Notes: generated by a model not told the origin, from the letters alone. A stretch of DNA of 64,000 bases from Thermaurantimonas sp046299575 (GCF_046299575.1 NZ_JBKBHX010000001.1:540639-604638), one strand, 5' to 3'. Shown: positions 18,242 to 27,728, numbered from the stretch's first letter. Program-made: numbers and translations.

Positions 18242-18778
18242 TTATTGTTGGGTTTGGATTTTTTCGATCTTTATAGAATACACTATCGGTTGACGCATCC
18301 CCACTTCGTCGAGATCGCCTGCCAAACCGAAGGCCAAATACGAAGGCAGTACCATCTGTACGCTATCACCAGGGCTAAAGAGTTTCAGCATCTCATGTAA
18401 TCCAATTTCAGCATCTTCGCGGTCAATGCGCAGTGTGCGCCGGGTAGGAGCCTCTTCATAAAGGCGCTTGCCGTTAAGCAGTTCCATTACCGAGCGAAAC
18501 ACCACCACATCGCCCTCTTTAGGCTTTATCGATTGACCGCCTTTTTTCAGCACGCGATAGTACACACCGTTGGAATGCACGGTGTACTCCCACTTGCGGT
18601 CTTTCACGTAGGCCTCAATGGCTTGATTTTCCGCCTTTAGGTATTTGCGGTTCATTTCGATCAACTGTTCGCGATCGATGTTTTGATGGGGATCGTCCAA
18701 AGCGTTTTGGGCTTCTTTGTTGCGCTGGCCGCACGAAAAGGCAAGCATCACTGCTGCCATAAGAGCAAGGTGTTTCAT
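18242..18778 (-). CDS. FKBP-type peptidyl-prolyl isomerase lipoprotein (GldI-like)
   Basis: I place the start at 18778 (MKHLALMAAVMLAFSC, lipobox Cys) rather than at 18865. A -7 promoter element lies at 18794-18801, inside the longer frame. The alternative ATG at 18784 is possible. The mature protein (about 160 aa) has an FKBP domain with EGDVVVFRSVMELLNGKRLYEE, GLHEMLKLFSPGDSVQMVLPSYLAFGLAG and PIVYSIKIEKIQ. Small FKBP lipoproteins of this kind in Bacteroidota include GldI of gliding motility. No other gld gene is in the window, so GldI identity is only a possibility. Confidence 0.8.
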   Translation of the reverse strand: MKHLALMAAVMLAFSCGQRNKEAQNALDDPHQNIDREQLIEMNRKYLKAENQAIEAYVKDRKWEYTVHSNGVYYRVLKKGGQSIKPKEGDVVVFRSVMELLNGKRLYEEAPTRRTLRIDREDAEIGLHEMLKLFSPGDSVQMVLPSYLAFGLAGDLDEVGMRQPIVYSIKIEKIQTQQ

Positions 18779-18793
18779 TACCATATTACTCGG

Positions 18794-18801
18794 CAAAGAT
18801 A
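18794..18801 (-). promoter_or_regulatory. Promoter -7 element of the isomerase operon
   Basis: The minus strand reads TATCTTTG, matching TAnnTTTG. The expected transcript would begin only a few nt before the ATG codons at 18784/18778. This supports the shorter FKBP lipoprotein and implies a very short leader. Confidence 0.6.
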
Positions 18802-18865
18802 ATGGCCTACTCCTCAATGAGATTGTATGCTTTCCTTTGCAGCTTGTTAATATCAAACTGGCCAA

Positions 18866-19537
18866 ATGCCCAAAAAGAAGCTAAAAAAATTTGCTGAAAA
18901 CCGAACATACCCCCACTACACCGAAGTGTGGCGCCATACAACCGACCTGGACGACTACCCCCTACGTGGACGCTGGGCTACCGACTTCTTTCACAACGAT
19001 AAGCCCCTCGTTCTCGAACTCGGTTGCGGCAAAGGCCATTACACCATCGGTCTGGCTCGACGATTTCCCGACAAAAACTTTCTCGGCATTGATGTAAAGG
19101 GTGCCCGCATTAACAGCGGCTGCCGAATCGTAGCCAGCGAAGGCATCACCAATGCCGGCTTCCTACGCGCCGAAATCGAACTCATTGATCAAATCTTTGC
19201 CCCTTGCGAGGTATCCGAAATTTGGATCACCTTTCCCGATCCTCAGATCAAACACCGCAGAGCAAAGCATCGCCTTACCCACCCCGACTTCCTGAAGCTC
19301 TACAAACACATACTCAGGCCAGATGGCGAAGTGCATCTGAAGACCGATAGCGAATTCCTCCACGGCTATACCTGCGGTATTTTACAAATGACCGGTGCCA
19401 CCATTCTCGATGCCTTTTATGACATTGACCTTCAAGCCTCTAAAACCCATCCCTTACTCTTTGAAATCCAAACAGAATACGAACAACTATTTCGCTCTCA
19501 GGGAAAAAAGATTACATATCTTAGATGGCGATTCTAA
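18866..19537 (+). CDS. trmB: tRNA (guanine-N7)-methyltransferase
   Basis: The product has 223 aa. The Rossmann SAM-binding loop is VLELGCGKGHYTIGLARRFPD (about 50-70), followed by NFLGIDVKGARINSG. The catalytic-region motif ISEIWITFPDPQIKHRRAKHRLTHPDFL matches the TrmB/YggH signature (FPDPW.KkRH.KRRl). It forms m7G46 in the variable loop of tRNAs using S-adenosylmethionine, in the cytoplasm. It is divergent from the isomerase operon, with about 80 bp between the starts. Confidence 0.95.
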   Translation: MPKKKLKKFAENRTYPHYTEVWRHTTDLDDYPLRGRWATDFFHNDKPLVLELGCGKGHYTIGLARRFPDKNFLGIDVKGARINSGCRIVASEGITNAGFLRAEIELIDQIFAPCEVSEIWITFPDPQIKHRRAKHRLTHPDFLKLYKHILRPDGEVHLKTDSEFLHGYTCGILQMTGATILDAFYDIDLQASKTHPLLFEIQTEYEQLFRSQGKKITYLRWRF

Positions 19538-19692
19538 AAAACTAAACTGCCGGAGGCTAATCCTCATCTCCGTATCAGATTAGCTTAATTCATAAGGCTG
19601 AAATACACTTAAAATTAGGTTGAATGAAAACGCCATTCTAATTATTCTACCGAAGGATAATGCCGTCCAGAAGCCATCCAACGCAACTTCAC

Positions 19693-19700
19693 TACTTTTG
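19693..19700 (+). promoter_or_regulatory. Promoter -7 element of the ftsK operon
   Basis: TACTTTTG matches TAnnTTTG and lies 21 bp before the ATG at 19722. It is inside the longer open frame that starts at 19620, so it favours 19722 as the true ftsK start. Confidence 0.6.
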
Positions 19701-19721
19701 CACACCCAACAAAAGCCACTA

Positions 19722-22196
19722 ATGCCTGCCAAAAAGGCCTCAAAATCAAAATCTAAAGACACAACCTCATCGACGAGCACCACAGTGAAGCTGCTCAGTG
19801 GCCCTGTGTACAAACTGGTGTTTGGCTTTGCCATACTCTTTGCAGCTCTTTTCCTGACCGGTTCTCTTATCAGCTATTTCATTTTTTGGAAAAGCGATAT
19901 GAGCGCCTTTGACCAGAGCTTTTGGCAGCTCATCGCCAACAAAGACTTTCAAGTGCGTAATCTGTGGGGAAAGTTTGGAGCAGCCCTGGCTCATTCAATG
20001 GTTTACAGGTCAGTGGGTATAGCTGCCTTTGCCTGGGTGTATTTGCTCTTTCATATCGGTGCGAGGTTGGCCCTCAATGTCTCTTTCAAAGGTTTTTACA
20101 GCATCGCTGTCAATTTTTTGTTTACCATAATCTGGCTACCCACTTTCTTAGGACTGATTTTACCCGATTCGCTCGCACTACTGGCTGGTGCCAACGGATT
20201 TTTCTTTAGTGAATGGCTTGTGAGCCTTACAGGCTCAGTAGGTGCCTACACGGTCGTGCTCTTTGTCCTCATTGTCTTTTTGGCTGCGCGCCAGCAGTGG
20301 ACACCCGAAAAGTTAGAAGCCTGGATTAACCGAATTAAAAGTCAACCCAGAAACACACCGACAACTGCCTCGCCAGAGTCGTCTACACCACTCGAGAGTT
20401 TCGACTATGCCACCGAAGTTTCAAACATCAAGGAACAAACAACACCGGTACCCAAATCTGGCAGCGAGCTCATAATCGAACAACCAGGCCCTGCCTTCAA
20501 TGATGGCACGGACGAAGGCTTTGACGACTTCACCGTAGAAATCAGACAAGACACCGAGGCAGAGGTGCCTTCCAAATCACCTGACACGTCGGCCTCAGTA
20601 CCTTCGGTTGTAGAAATAAAAGAAGACCGAACCCTCGATGAAGACACTGCCAACCGCCTTATCAAAGAATACGGCGAATACGACCCCAAGCTCGAACTGG
20701 CCTCGTTCAAAAGTCCGACCCTCGACCTACTGGTTGACTACGGCAGCCGTCAAATCACCGTAGAGCGCGCCGAACTCGAAGCCAACAAAGACAAAATCGT
20801 TGAAACACTCCAGCAGTACAGCATCGAAATATCAAAAATTAAAGCCACAGTGGGCCCAACTGTCACTCTGTACGAGATAGTGCCAGCACCGGGTATCCGA
20901 ATATCCAAAATCAAAAACCTTGAAGACGACATTGCCCTCAGCCTTGCCGCTATGGGCATACGCATCATAGCGCCCATTCCGGGCAAAGGCACCATCGGCA
21001 TTGAGGTGCCCAATGCACACCCTCAGATTGTGCCCATGCGTACCTTGCTCGCCAGCGAGAAGTTTCAGAATACTGACATGGAACTGCCCCTCGTGCTAGG
21101 CAAAACCATCAGCAACGAAACCTTCGTAGCTGACCTTACAAAAATGCCCCACCTGCTCATGGCCGGCGCAACGGGTCAAGGTAAATCGGTGGGTATCAAC
21201 ACCATCATTACGTCAATCCTCTACAAAAAACACCCCTCGCAAGTAAAATTTGTCCTTGTTGACCCCAAAAAAGTAGAGCTTAACCTCTATAACAAAATCG
21301 AGCGCCACTACTTGGCCAAGCTACCTAACAGCGAAGAGAGCATAATTACCGACACCAAAAAGGTGATCTACACGCTCAACTCGCTCACCATCGAAATGGA
21401 CAACCGCTACGAATTGCTAAAAGCGGCCAACGTGCGCAACCTAAAAGAATACAATGCCAAGTTCATACAGCGCCGACTCAATCCGGAAGAAGGACATCGA
21501 TATCTGCCCTACATCGTGCTGGTGATCGATGAATTTGCTGACTTAATTATGACTGCCGGCAAGGAAATCGAGACTCCAATAGCCCGACTGGCACAGCTCG
21601 CCCGCGCCGTCGGCATACACCTCATCATTGCCACACAGCGCCCATCTGTAAACGTAATCACCGGTGTAATCAAGGCAAACTTCCCGGCGCGCATCGCCTT
21701 CCGGGTATCGAGCAAGATTGACAGCCGCACCATTCTCGATACCGGCGGTGCCGAGCAGCTCATCGGTCGTGGCGATATGCTTCTCTCTACCGGCAACGAT
21801 CTGATACGCCTTCAATGCGCTTTCATAGACACACCTGAGGTCGAAAACATTGTGGAATTCATCGGCTCGCAGCGCGGTTATCCCTCCGCATATTTGCTGC
21901 CCGAATACGTAGGCGACGACGATGAGCCCGACATCACCGATGTGGACCTCAGCAAGCGCGATAGCAAGTTTGACGAAGCTGCCCGTATTGTAGTTGCTAC
22001 CCGGCAGGGCAGTGCCAGCCTCATTCAGCGCAAGCTCGGTATCGGATTTGCTCGTGCCGGGCGCATCATCGACCAGCTGGAAGCCGCCGGCATCATCGGA
22101 CCCTTCGAAGGCAGCAAGGCCCGTCAAGTACTGGTTAACGATGAGGCTGAATTGGAACATATTTTGAAAAATTTAAAAGAGAAATACGCCAAGTGA
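19722..22196 (+). CDS. ftsK: DNA translocase FtsK
   Basis: From the chosen ATG (PAKKASKSKSKDTTS) the product has 824 aa. Residues about 35-195 contain four membrane segments that anchor it at the septum. A variable acidic linker follows (about 200-340). The motor has an alpha domain, the Walker A site GATGQGKSVGINTI, the Walker B site IVLVIDEFADLIM, and motifs RLAQLARAVGIHLIIATQRPSV and RIAFRVSSKIDSRTILD. The C-terminal gamma winged-helix domain (SLIQRKLGIGFARAGRIIDQLEAAGIIGP) reads KOPS-type sites. FtsK pumps chromosome termini and helps XerCD at division. It overlaps the next gene by 4 bp. Confidence 0.96.
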   Translation: MPAKKASKSKSKDTTSSTSTTVKLLSGPVYKLVFGFAILFAALFLTGSLISYFIFWKSDMSAFDQSFWQLIANKDFQVRNLWGKFGAALAHSMVYRSVGIAAFAWVYLLFHIGARLALNVSFKGFYSIAVNFLFTIIWLPTFLGLILPDSLALLAGANGFFFSEWLVSLTGSVGAYTVVLFVLIVFLAARQQWTPEKLEAWINRIKSQPRNTPTTASPESSTPLESFDYATEVSNIKEQTTPVPKSGSELIIEQPGPAFNDGTDEGFDDFTVEIRQDTEAEVPSKSPDTSASVPSVVEIKEDRTLDEDTANRLIKEYGEYDPKLELASFKSPTLDLLVDYGSRQITVERAELEANKDKIVETLQQYSIEISKIKATVGPTVTLYEIVPAPGIRISKIKNLEDDIALSLAAMGIRIIAPIPGKGTIGIEVPNAHPQIVPMRTLLASEKFQNTDMELPLVLGKTISNETFVADLTKMPHLLMAGATGQGKSVGINTIITSILYKKHPSQVKFVLVDPKKVELNLYNKIERHYLAKLPNSEESIITDTKKVIYTLNSLTIEMDNRYELLKAANVRNLKEYNAKFIQRRLNPEEGHRYLPYIVLVIDEFADLIMTAGKEIETPIARLAQLARAVGIHLIIATQRPSVNVITGVIKANFPARIAFRVSSKIDSRTILDTGGAEQLIGRGDMLLSTGNDLIRLQCAFIDTPEVENIVEFIGSQRGYPSAYLLPEYVGDDDEPDITDVDLSKRDSKFDEAARIVVATRQGSASLIQRKLGIGFARAGRIIDQLEAAGIIGPFEGSKARQVLVNDEAELEHILKNLKEKYAK

Positions 22197-22831
22197 TGCA
22201 TCGAATTTTTGTTTTCTTATTGATTATCAGCTCTCTACCTATCTTTTCAAACGCCCAAACAACCCATAAAGAAGCCAAAGCGTTGATTAACAAAGCTGCC
22301 GAAAAACTGCAAAACGGCAGACATTATCTGATCGATTTTGAATATATATTTGAAAATCAAAAGGTTAATCCGCCCGTTCAGCAATCAGAAAAAGGCCAGA
22401 TCGTGCTCAAAGGCAATAACTACAAACTCACCTTCATGGGCATGGAGCAAATTTTTGACGGCAAAAATCTATACAACATCCTTTTAGACGACAAAGAAAT
22501 TCAAGTGATGCAACCTGAAGAAAACGATATCGTAAGTCCATCGGCCATTCTCAACCAATACCGCGAAGGCCACACCTACTACTTAGGCGGCAAGAAAAAA
22601 ATCAACAACATCACCCACGAAGTCGTTGTCATCAAGCCCAGAGCTACTGCCGATGTCGATTATATAGAAGTTACGATTAATCCTAAAAATCACCAGATTC
22701 ACAGCTTGATGCAGCGGAGCCGCGACGGCGCAACCACCACATTTAAAATTCTCAAGATAGCTGAAAATGCAGCTGGGGTCGATATCTCCTTTCAGAAAGA
22801 TCGCTACAAAGGCTACAAAATCATTCAATAA
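22193..22831 (+). CDS. LolA-like outer-membrane lipoprotein carrier protein
   Basis: The product has 212 aa with a signal peptide ending NAQ (about residue 22). The mature part follows the LolA half-barrel pattern: EKGQIVLKGNNYKLTFMGMEQIFDGKNLYNILLDDKEIQVMQPEENDI, then a C-terminal set of strands (VDYIEVTINPKNHQIHSLMQRSRDGATTTFKILK). LolA carries lipoproteins across the periplasm to the outer membrane. In Bacteroidota LolA-like genes commonly follow ftsK, as here. The start overlaps the ftsK stop (ATGATG around 22193). Confidence 0.82.
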   Translation: MMHRIFVFLLIISSLPIFSNAQTTHKEAKALINKAAEKLQNGRHYLIDFEYIFENQKVNPPVQQSEKGQIVLKGNNYKLTFMGMEQIFDGKNLYNILLDDKEIQVMQPEENDIVSPSAILNQYREGHTYYLGGKKKINNITHEVVVIKPRATADVDYIEVTINPKNHQIHSLMQRSRDGATTTFKILKIAENAAGVDISFQKDRYKGYKIIQ

Positions 22832-22837
22832 AAGCGC

Positions 22838-24328
22838 TTGAACATCATCGATCGCTACATACTCAAGCTCTATCTGCGGCCTTTCATCATCGTCTTTGTC
22901 GTGATGGTGCTCTTCCTGCTCATGCAGTGGGTTTGGAAGTACATCGACGACCTGGTAGGTAAAGGTGTAGAGTGGTATTACATCGCAGAGTTGCTCGTGT
23001 ATTTTGCTGCACAAATGGTGCCCCAGGCCATTCCTTTAAGCGTGCTGTTGGCGTCACTTATGGTTTTTGGAGACATGGGTGAACATATGGAGCTTGCTGC
23101 TATGAAGTCAGCCGGGGTATCGCTGTACCGCATGATGCGCCCCCTGTTTTTCACTGTACTCCTCACGGCTGGTGTTTCGTTTTTATTTAACAATTACGTT
23201 ATACCCGTTACCAACCTCAAAGGCGAAACGCTGCTTCGGAATATCGCAAGCAAAAAACCAGCTCTTAACATCAAGCCAGGAGTTTTTTACGGCGGAATTG
23301 AAGGATTTAACATCAAAGTGGGAGAAAAGTACGGTGAAGACAAAAACAAACTTCGCAACATTCTTATCTACGACCACACCGACCGACTGGGCAACATCAA
23401 AGTGACCACCGCCCGCGAAGGCGAAATGCGTGTAACGCCTGATAAGCAGTACTTAGAAATCACACTTTACAACGGCAGTACCTATGAAGAAATTCAGGCA
23501 CGCAAGCGCAGCGATATCGAGAAGCGCCCCTTCGCCCGCAGTACATTCGAGAAATCGGTAATGAGGCTGGATCTCTCTTCCTTTGAATCAGGCGACCTTC
23601 GAAAGCAATCGGGCAAAGATTTTACCATGCTGAATGTAGCTCAGCTCGACGTCGCTGCTGATTCTATTAAAACCGTGTTCGAAAGGCGAATTGAAGAGCT
23701 CAATGCCTCGATGATGGAGCGCTTTGAGCTGCACAATGAAAATGCAGTATTGAGCGCTCAACTTGCCCTTAATGACTCTTATGAAAACAGCGAGGCCGAC
23801 AGCTCACAAAATGCACAAGACAGCATACCCACCGACATGCTTGCCGGCCTAACGACCGAACAGCGCAGCATGGTGATCGAAAACGCCCTTCGCCTGGCAC
23901 GAAGCCATAAGTCATATTATGACCAGGCAAAGCTCGAATTCTACTGGTGGCGTAAGGTTATTGCCCGATATTACATCGAAAAGCACAAGAAATTTGCTTT
24001 GTCTTATTTGGCACTCATCATGTTTTTTATCGGTGCAGCTCTTGGCGCCATCATCCGAAAGGGCGGATTGGGCATGCCCGTAGTGGTGAGTGTACTTACT
24101 TTCATTGTGTATCACGTTACGAGTTTTACGATTGAAAAGCTCGGCCGGGAAATTGTGCTGCAGCCCTGGTTTTCAATCTGGCTGCCATCGATGATTTTTA
24201 CCCCGATTGCGCTATTTTTGGTGTACAAATCGGCCACTGACTCAGCACTGATGCAGTGGGAAGCCTGGCAGAAAGTTCTGTCTCTGTTTAATGTAATCAA
24301 GTTTAATAAGGCAAAAAGCACTCAATGA
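22838..24328 (+). CDS. LptF/LptG-type permease (YjgP/YjgQ family)
   Basis: The product has 496 aa, starting at a TTG (22838) that gives NIIDRYILKLYLRPF, the usual start of this family. Three membrane segments lie at about 10-110 (VVMVLFLLMQWVWKYIDDLVGKG, then MVPQAIPLSVLLASLMVFGDMGEHMELAAMKSAG). A large periplasmic domain follows. Three more C-terminal segments start near 380. Such permeases work in the LPS export ABC complex with LptB and LptC. The periplasmic domain carries an extra charged helical stretch (about 265-340), which is common in Bacteroidota. It overlaps the next gene by 4 bp. Confidence 0.88.
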   Translation: MNIIDRYILKLYLRPFIIVFVVMVLFLLMQWVWKYIDDLVGKGVEWYYIAELLVYFAAQMVPQAIPLSVLLASLMVFGDMGEHMELAAMKSAGVSLYRMMRPLFFTVLLTAGVSFLFNNYVIPVTNLKGETLLRNIASKKPALNIKPGVFYGGIEGFNIKVGEKYGEDKNKLRNILIYDHTDRLGNIKVTTAREGEMRVTPDKQYLEITLYNGSTYEEIQARKRSDIEKRPFARSTFEKSVMRLDLSSFESGDLRKQSGKDFTMLNVAQLDVAADSIKTVFERRIEELNASMMERFELHNENAVLSAQLALNDSYENSEADSSQNAQDSIPTDMLAGLTTEQRSMVIENALRLARSHKSYYDQAKLEFYWWRKVIARYYIEKHKKFALSYLALIMFFIGAALGAIIRKGGLGMPVVVSVLTFIVYHVTSFTIEKLGREIVLQPWFSIWLPSMIFTPIALFLVYKSATDSALMQWEAWQKVLSLFNVIKFNKAKSTQ

Positions 24329-25545
24329 GATTACTGCTTCTCACCAATAAATATCCCTATCCAGGCAGAGACGGCAGCAGCATAGCTATACTGAATATGA
24401 TTCAGGGCCTGCTGTCCCAAGACATTGAGGTGCATCTCTTTGCGCTGAATGCCACGCGCGTATATGTACATCCTACCCAATTCAGCTTCGATGAGCCCGG
24501 GCAACTCTACATCAAGTCAATGCGCGTGAATACTGACTTTACGCTTTGGAGTTTGGTGCGCAACTTCTTCAGCGGGCAGCCATATCACGTCGAGCGTTTT
24601 TACAACCGAAAGTTTGAAGAAAAGCTCATCGATATACTCACCAGTCGCACCTTCGACGTGGTACAATTCGAAGGTCTGTCAATGACTGTATATCTGCCTG
24701 TGGTGCGCAGGTATGCTCCTAAAAGCATCGTAAGCTTGCGCGCGCACAATGTGGAATACAAAATCTGGGAGCGCTGGCTGACTCACAACCGCAGCATCGT
24801 GTCTTTTTTTGTGAAAATGCAGGTAAAGCGACTTAAAAAGTACGAAATATCCATTGCACAGCAGGTTGATTGCATCTTGCCTATTTCAGATGTTGACAGA
24901 AAGGAGTTTGTGGCCATGACAAAAAATCCTGCAAAAGTACAGACCGTGCATTTTGGACTGAAAGCCAGCACCATGCGACGATTTTCGAATTTTCAATTCG
25001 GCAGGAAAAAGATCGTGCATTTGGCTTCTTTTGACTGGCTGCCTAATCGGCAGGGAATTGAATGGTTTATGGCAGAAGTATGGCCTAAGCTCATGAAAAT
25101 ATGCCCGGAAGTCGAGTTTCACGTAGCAGGTAGAAACATGCCCGACAAATGGTTCAAAGACAGTATTTCCAAAGTCTATTTTCACGGTGAAATCAGTTCG
25201 CCGATTGAATTTTTATTAAGTGGTAAAATTTTAGTAGTACCCCTGCTGAGTGGCAGTGGTGTGCGCATTAAACTATTAGAAGCGCTTGCTCTTGGCATGC
25301 CAGTAGTTTCGACAGAGGTGGGGGCCGAGGGTATCGAAGTAATTAACGGAGAGCATATTTTACTGGCCAATGATTCATTGGAGTTTGCCCATGCTGTGTG
25401 TTTGCTGCTCGACGACGAAGCAATGCGCCGACAACTGAGCTACAATGCCCGAAAATTGATAGAAGAACGCTACGACTTAACTTCCATAGCCTGTTCTTTG
25501 CACCAGTACTACAAAGAATTTTCAGACAACAGAATTTCATACTGA
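24325..25545 (+). CDS. Glycosyltransferase, GT4-like (GT-B fold)
   Basis: The product has 406 aa. The N-terminal part (RLLLLTNKYPYPGRDGSSIAILNMIQGL) is a typical acceptor-binding Rossmann domain. The C-terminal donor domain has HVAGRNMPDKWFKD and GSGVRIKLLEALALGMPVVSTEVGAEGIEV, the E-x7-E-like region for nucleotide-sugar binding. It starts inside the stop of the LptF/G-type gene (ATGA overlap). Cytoplasmic transfer of a sugar to an LPS- or polysaccharide-related acceptor is plausible from this context; the substrate is unknown. Confidence 0.87.
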   Translation: MRLLLLTNKYPYPGRDGSSIAILNMIQGLLSQDIEVHLFALNATRVYVHPTQFSFDEPGQLYIKSMRVNTDFTLWSLVRNFFSGQPYHVERFYNRKFEEKLIDILTSRTFDVVQFEGLSMTVYLPVVRRYAPKSIVSLRAHNVEYKIWERWLTHNRSIVSFFVKMQVKRLKKYEISIAQQVDCILPISDVDRKEFVAMTKNPAKVQTVHFGLKASTMRRFSNFQFGRKKIVHLASFDWLPNRQGIEWFMAEVWPKLMKICPEVEFHVAGRNMPDKWFKDSISKVYFHGEISSPIEFLLSGKILVVPLLSGSGVRIKLLEALALGMPVVSTEVGAEGIEVINGEHILLANDSLEFAHAVCLLLDDEAMRRQLSYNARKLIEERYDLTSIACSLHQYYKEFSDNRISY

Positions 25546-25546
25546 T

Positions 25547-27412
25547 TTGAGAAATTGGCTTGAAAATGCTTTAACGGGCATAAGTTTGTTCTTTTTTGCC
25601 TTAACGATTGTTGAATCTTCAGCACAAATTGCAGGAAGTCCTTCAGCCTTGCCAGTTTCATTTCAGTATAAAACCCTTTTTGATGGATATAAAGCTGTCG
25701 ATACAGTTTTTACACCGGAATTGTACGGAGGCTTTAGCTTCGACGAAAACCGAACGAGACTGCAATTAGAGCTGGGAAATCTTGGCGCACCGATATATGA
25801 CCTGCTGTACAATCCTGTGTATCACAATTACCTGGTATGGGGGAATGCTCCCTTCTACCACCAGCGCTACCGACACGAGCAGGTGCGGTTTTACAAAGTA
25901 AATTCTCCCCTTACTGAAGCGCGCTATACTCAGGGCTATAACCGCGGACAGCTGTTTCGGATTTTTCACACGCAAAACATCCATCGCCGATGGAACTATC
26001 ACCTACACTGGCAAAGACTGAATTCCGAAGGCTTTTACACCCACATGAACACAGAGCGTTCAAACTTTACCCTTTCGACTGATTACATTTCTGGGGATAG
26101 CCGCTACACTTTTCAGGGGTATTACAGTTGGCAACGGCAACTTTCCAATGAAAATGGCGGCTTGCGATTTGATACCGTTTTTACCCAAAATACTCGTCGC
26201 GACAGACCATTGGTACCGGTAAAGTTTAGAGAAGGCAAGAGCACCTCAGCAGTACAAACCGCTTATTTTCAGCATAGATACGACCTCTTACAGATAAAGA
26301 GTACAGATGGAGAGGAGGAGAATAAAAAGCTCTTTTCTTTTGGTATCGGCCATCGCTTCAGATACGAGCGCGAGCGGTACGAATACTTTAAAAATCATCG
26401 TACGGATGACACCTTGTATTTCAAACAATTCAATTACTCAACAGAGCAAACGCAAGACAGTACCATATTCGAATACCTTCGAAATGAGGCTTTTGCCTCT
26501 TTGGGTATAGGAGAGCGGTTAGAGGTGAGAGGAGGGATAGGATTTCAGCACAGTTTGCACGGGGGCAGGTATCACAGGCACTACTTTTCGCAGTATCGCA
26601 CCTTTGGGGAGCTTGATTGGAGGCTCAATAGACTACATCTGGAGGCTGGTGTGAGCTTTCATCCGGCCGGAGAGGCTACAGGAACAAGCGCGTTCTTTGG
26701 ACGAATCCAATATTTATGGCATAAAAACTTTCGACTTTCGGCCTGGATTGAAAATTCGGTGGAGGCCCCTCACGCGTTTTACAGACTTCACTTATCAAAT
26801 TTAACCGGCTGGAATACAACCTTTAAATACATCCGATACCGCGAGACGGGCGTAGCAATTGACTTGCCTTACTTCGGTACCTTAACGTTGCGCAGTTGGC
26901 TTAACGAAGGACTTATCTTTTTAGATTCGACGTTGAAACCCTTTCAGTACGACGGCCAGATCGGCATTTTGCAGGCCAGATGGACCATGGAGCAGCCACT
27001 GCTTACATGGCTTACCTATCGCCACACAGCTTCCGTGCAACAGATCAGCAACCGCCATCTGATTCGCTTACCAGAATCGACAGTTGAGGCCGAGATATAC
27101 AGTCGTTTTTATCTGTTCAGAAGAAATCTGGGCGTAATTGTCGGTCTGGGCGGAGTTTGGTTCAGTAGGTTTGAAGCGATGGGATATTCGCCAGTATTGG
27201 GCAGTTTCTATCTGGCATCGCCGGCAGAGATCGGAAACACCTTACTGGCCGACGCGTTTTTGCACTTTCAGATCAAAAGTGCAGTAATAACCTTAAGGTA
27301 CGAAAATGCAACCGCCGGCTGGCTTACGCCATTTAACTACTTCGCTGCAAAGAGCTACCCTATGGCTGACCCTGTACTGCGAATCGGAATACTCTGGCGT
27401 TTTTTCAACTAA
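25547..27412 (+). CDS. Putative outer-membrane porin (Porin_10-like)
   Basis: The product has 621 aa from a TTG start one base after the glycosyltransferase stop. A signal peptide runs to about SSAQ (residue 27). The rest is a strand-rich barrel with many aromatic residues: SFDENRTRLQLELGNLGAPIYDL, YHQRYRHEQVRFYKVNSPLTEARY and QGYNRGQLFRIFHTQN. These are typical of the large 'putative porin' family of Bacteroidota. The C-terminus ends RIGILWRFFN, a terminal-strand-like aromatic end suitable for BAM recognition. It is last in the ftsK operon; the transported molecule is unknown. Confidence 0.8.
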   Translation: MRNWLENALTGISLFFFALTIVESSAQIAGSPSALPVSFQYKTLFDGYKAVDTVFTPELYGGFSFDENRTRLQLELGNLGAPIYDLLYNPVYHNYLVWGNAPFYHQRYRHEQVRFYKVNSPLTEARYTQGYNRGQLFRIFHTQNIHRRWNYHLHWQRLNSEGFYTHMNTERSNFTLSTDYISGDSRYTFQGYYSWQRQLSNENGGLRFDTVFTQNTRRDRPLVPVKFREGKSTSAVQTAYFQHRYDLLQIKSTDGEEENKKLFSFGIGHRFRYERERYEYFKNHRTDDTLYFKQFNYSTEQTQDSTIFEYLRNEAFASLGIGERLEVRGGIGFQHSLHGGRYHRHYFSQYRTFGELDWRLNRLHLEAGVSFHPAGEATGTSAFFGRIQYLWHKNFRLSAWIENSVEAPHAFYRLHLSNLTGWNTTFKYIRYRETGVAIDLPYFGTLTLRSWLNEGLIFLDSTLKPFQYDGQIGILQARWTMEQPLLTWLTYRHTASVQQISNRHLIRLPESTVEAEIYSRFYLFRRNLGVIVGLGGVWFSRFEAMGYSPVLGSFYLASPAEIGNTLLADAFLHFQIKSAVITLRYENATAGWLTPFNYFAAKSYPMADPVLRIGILWRFFN

Positions 27413-27506
27413 CCTGAGTCATTACAGACTTTAGTGAGCAGCTGGAATTGTTACCTGTGTCTGTGAATTGGGGCATCAACAAAGAGCATGCGTTGGCCCT
27501 ACACCC

Positions 27507-27626
27507 GCGCCAGGGATGGGAGGGGCGCACCGATAGGTGCGGTGCCTGCCGAAGGCAGGTACGGAACCCCCGGACAGCCCGGCCCCCGGCGATGCGCGGA
27601 AAGCGCTCACGCCGGGGGAGGCGCCC
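27507..27626 (+). ncRNA. GC-rich structured intergenic element, copy 2
   Basis: Between the porin stop (27412) and valS (27758) lies a GC-rich element opening GCGCCAGGG and closing GGCGCCC, followed by AAATAAAAAAG. Inside are a perfect CCTGCC-GAA-GGCAGG hairpin (27545-27559) and a perfect 9-bp stem CCCCCGGCG/CGCCGGGGG (27583-27591, 27610-27618). The larger stem's loop carries a GCGC-GGAAA-GCGC hairpin. GCGCACC and GGTGCG also pair at the 5' side. GCGCC/GGCGC can close the whole. It shares its borders with copy 1. The porin-to-valS gap holds no other gene; downstream is the valS promoter. Confidence 0.5.
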
Positions 27627-27720
27627 AAATAAAAAAGAAAAAAAATCATTCGGGAATGTTGGCGCTTCCTTAATAATATACTCCGGATGAATGGCCGGAT
27701 GGGGGTATGGCTGTGGCAAA

Positions 27721-27728
27721 TAACTTTG
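27721..27728 (+). promoter_or_regulatory. Promoter -7 element of valS
   Basis: TAACTTTG matches TAnnTTTG and lies 29 bp before the ATG at 27758. It falls inside a longer in-frame ORF from 27707, which argues for the start at 27758. Confidence 0.6.

Noticed and set aside
27448..27690. 80-codon and 61-codon ORFs in the gap before valS
   Set aside because: They overlap each other in different frames across the hairpins of element copy 2 and show no protein features.
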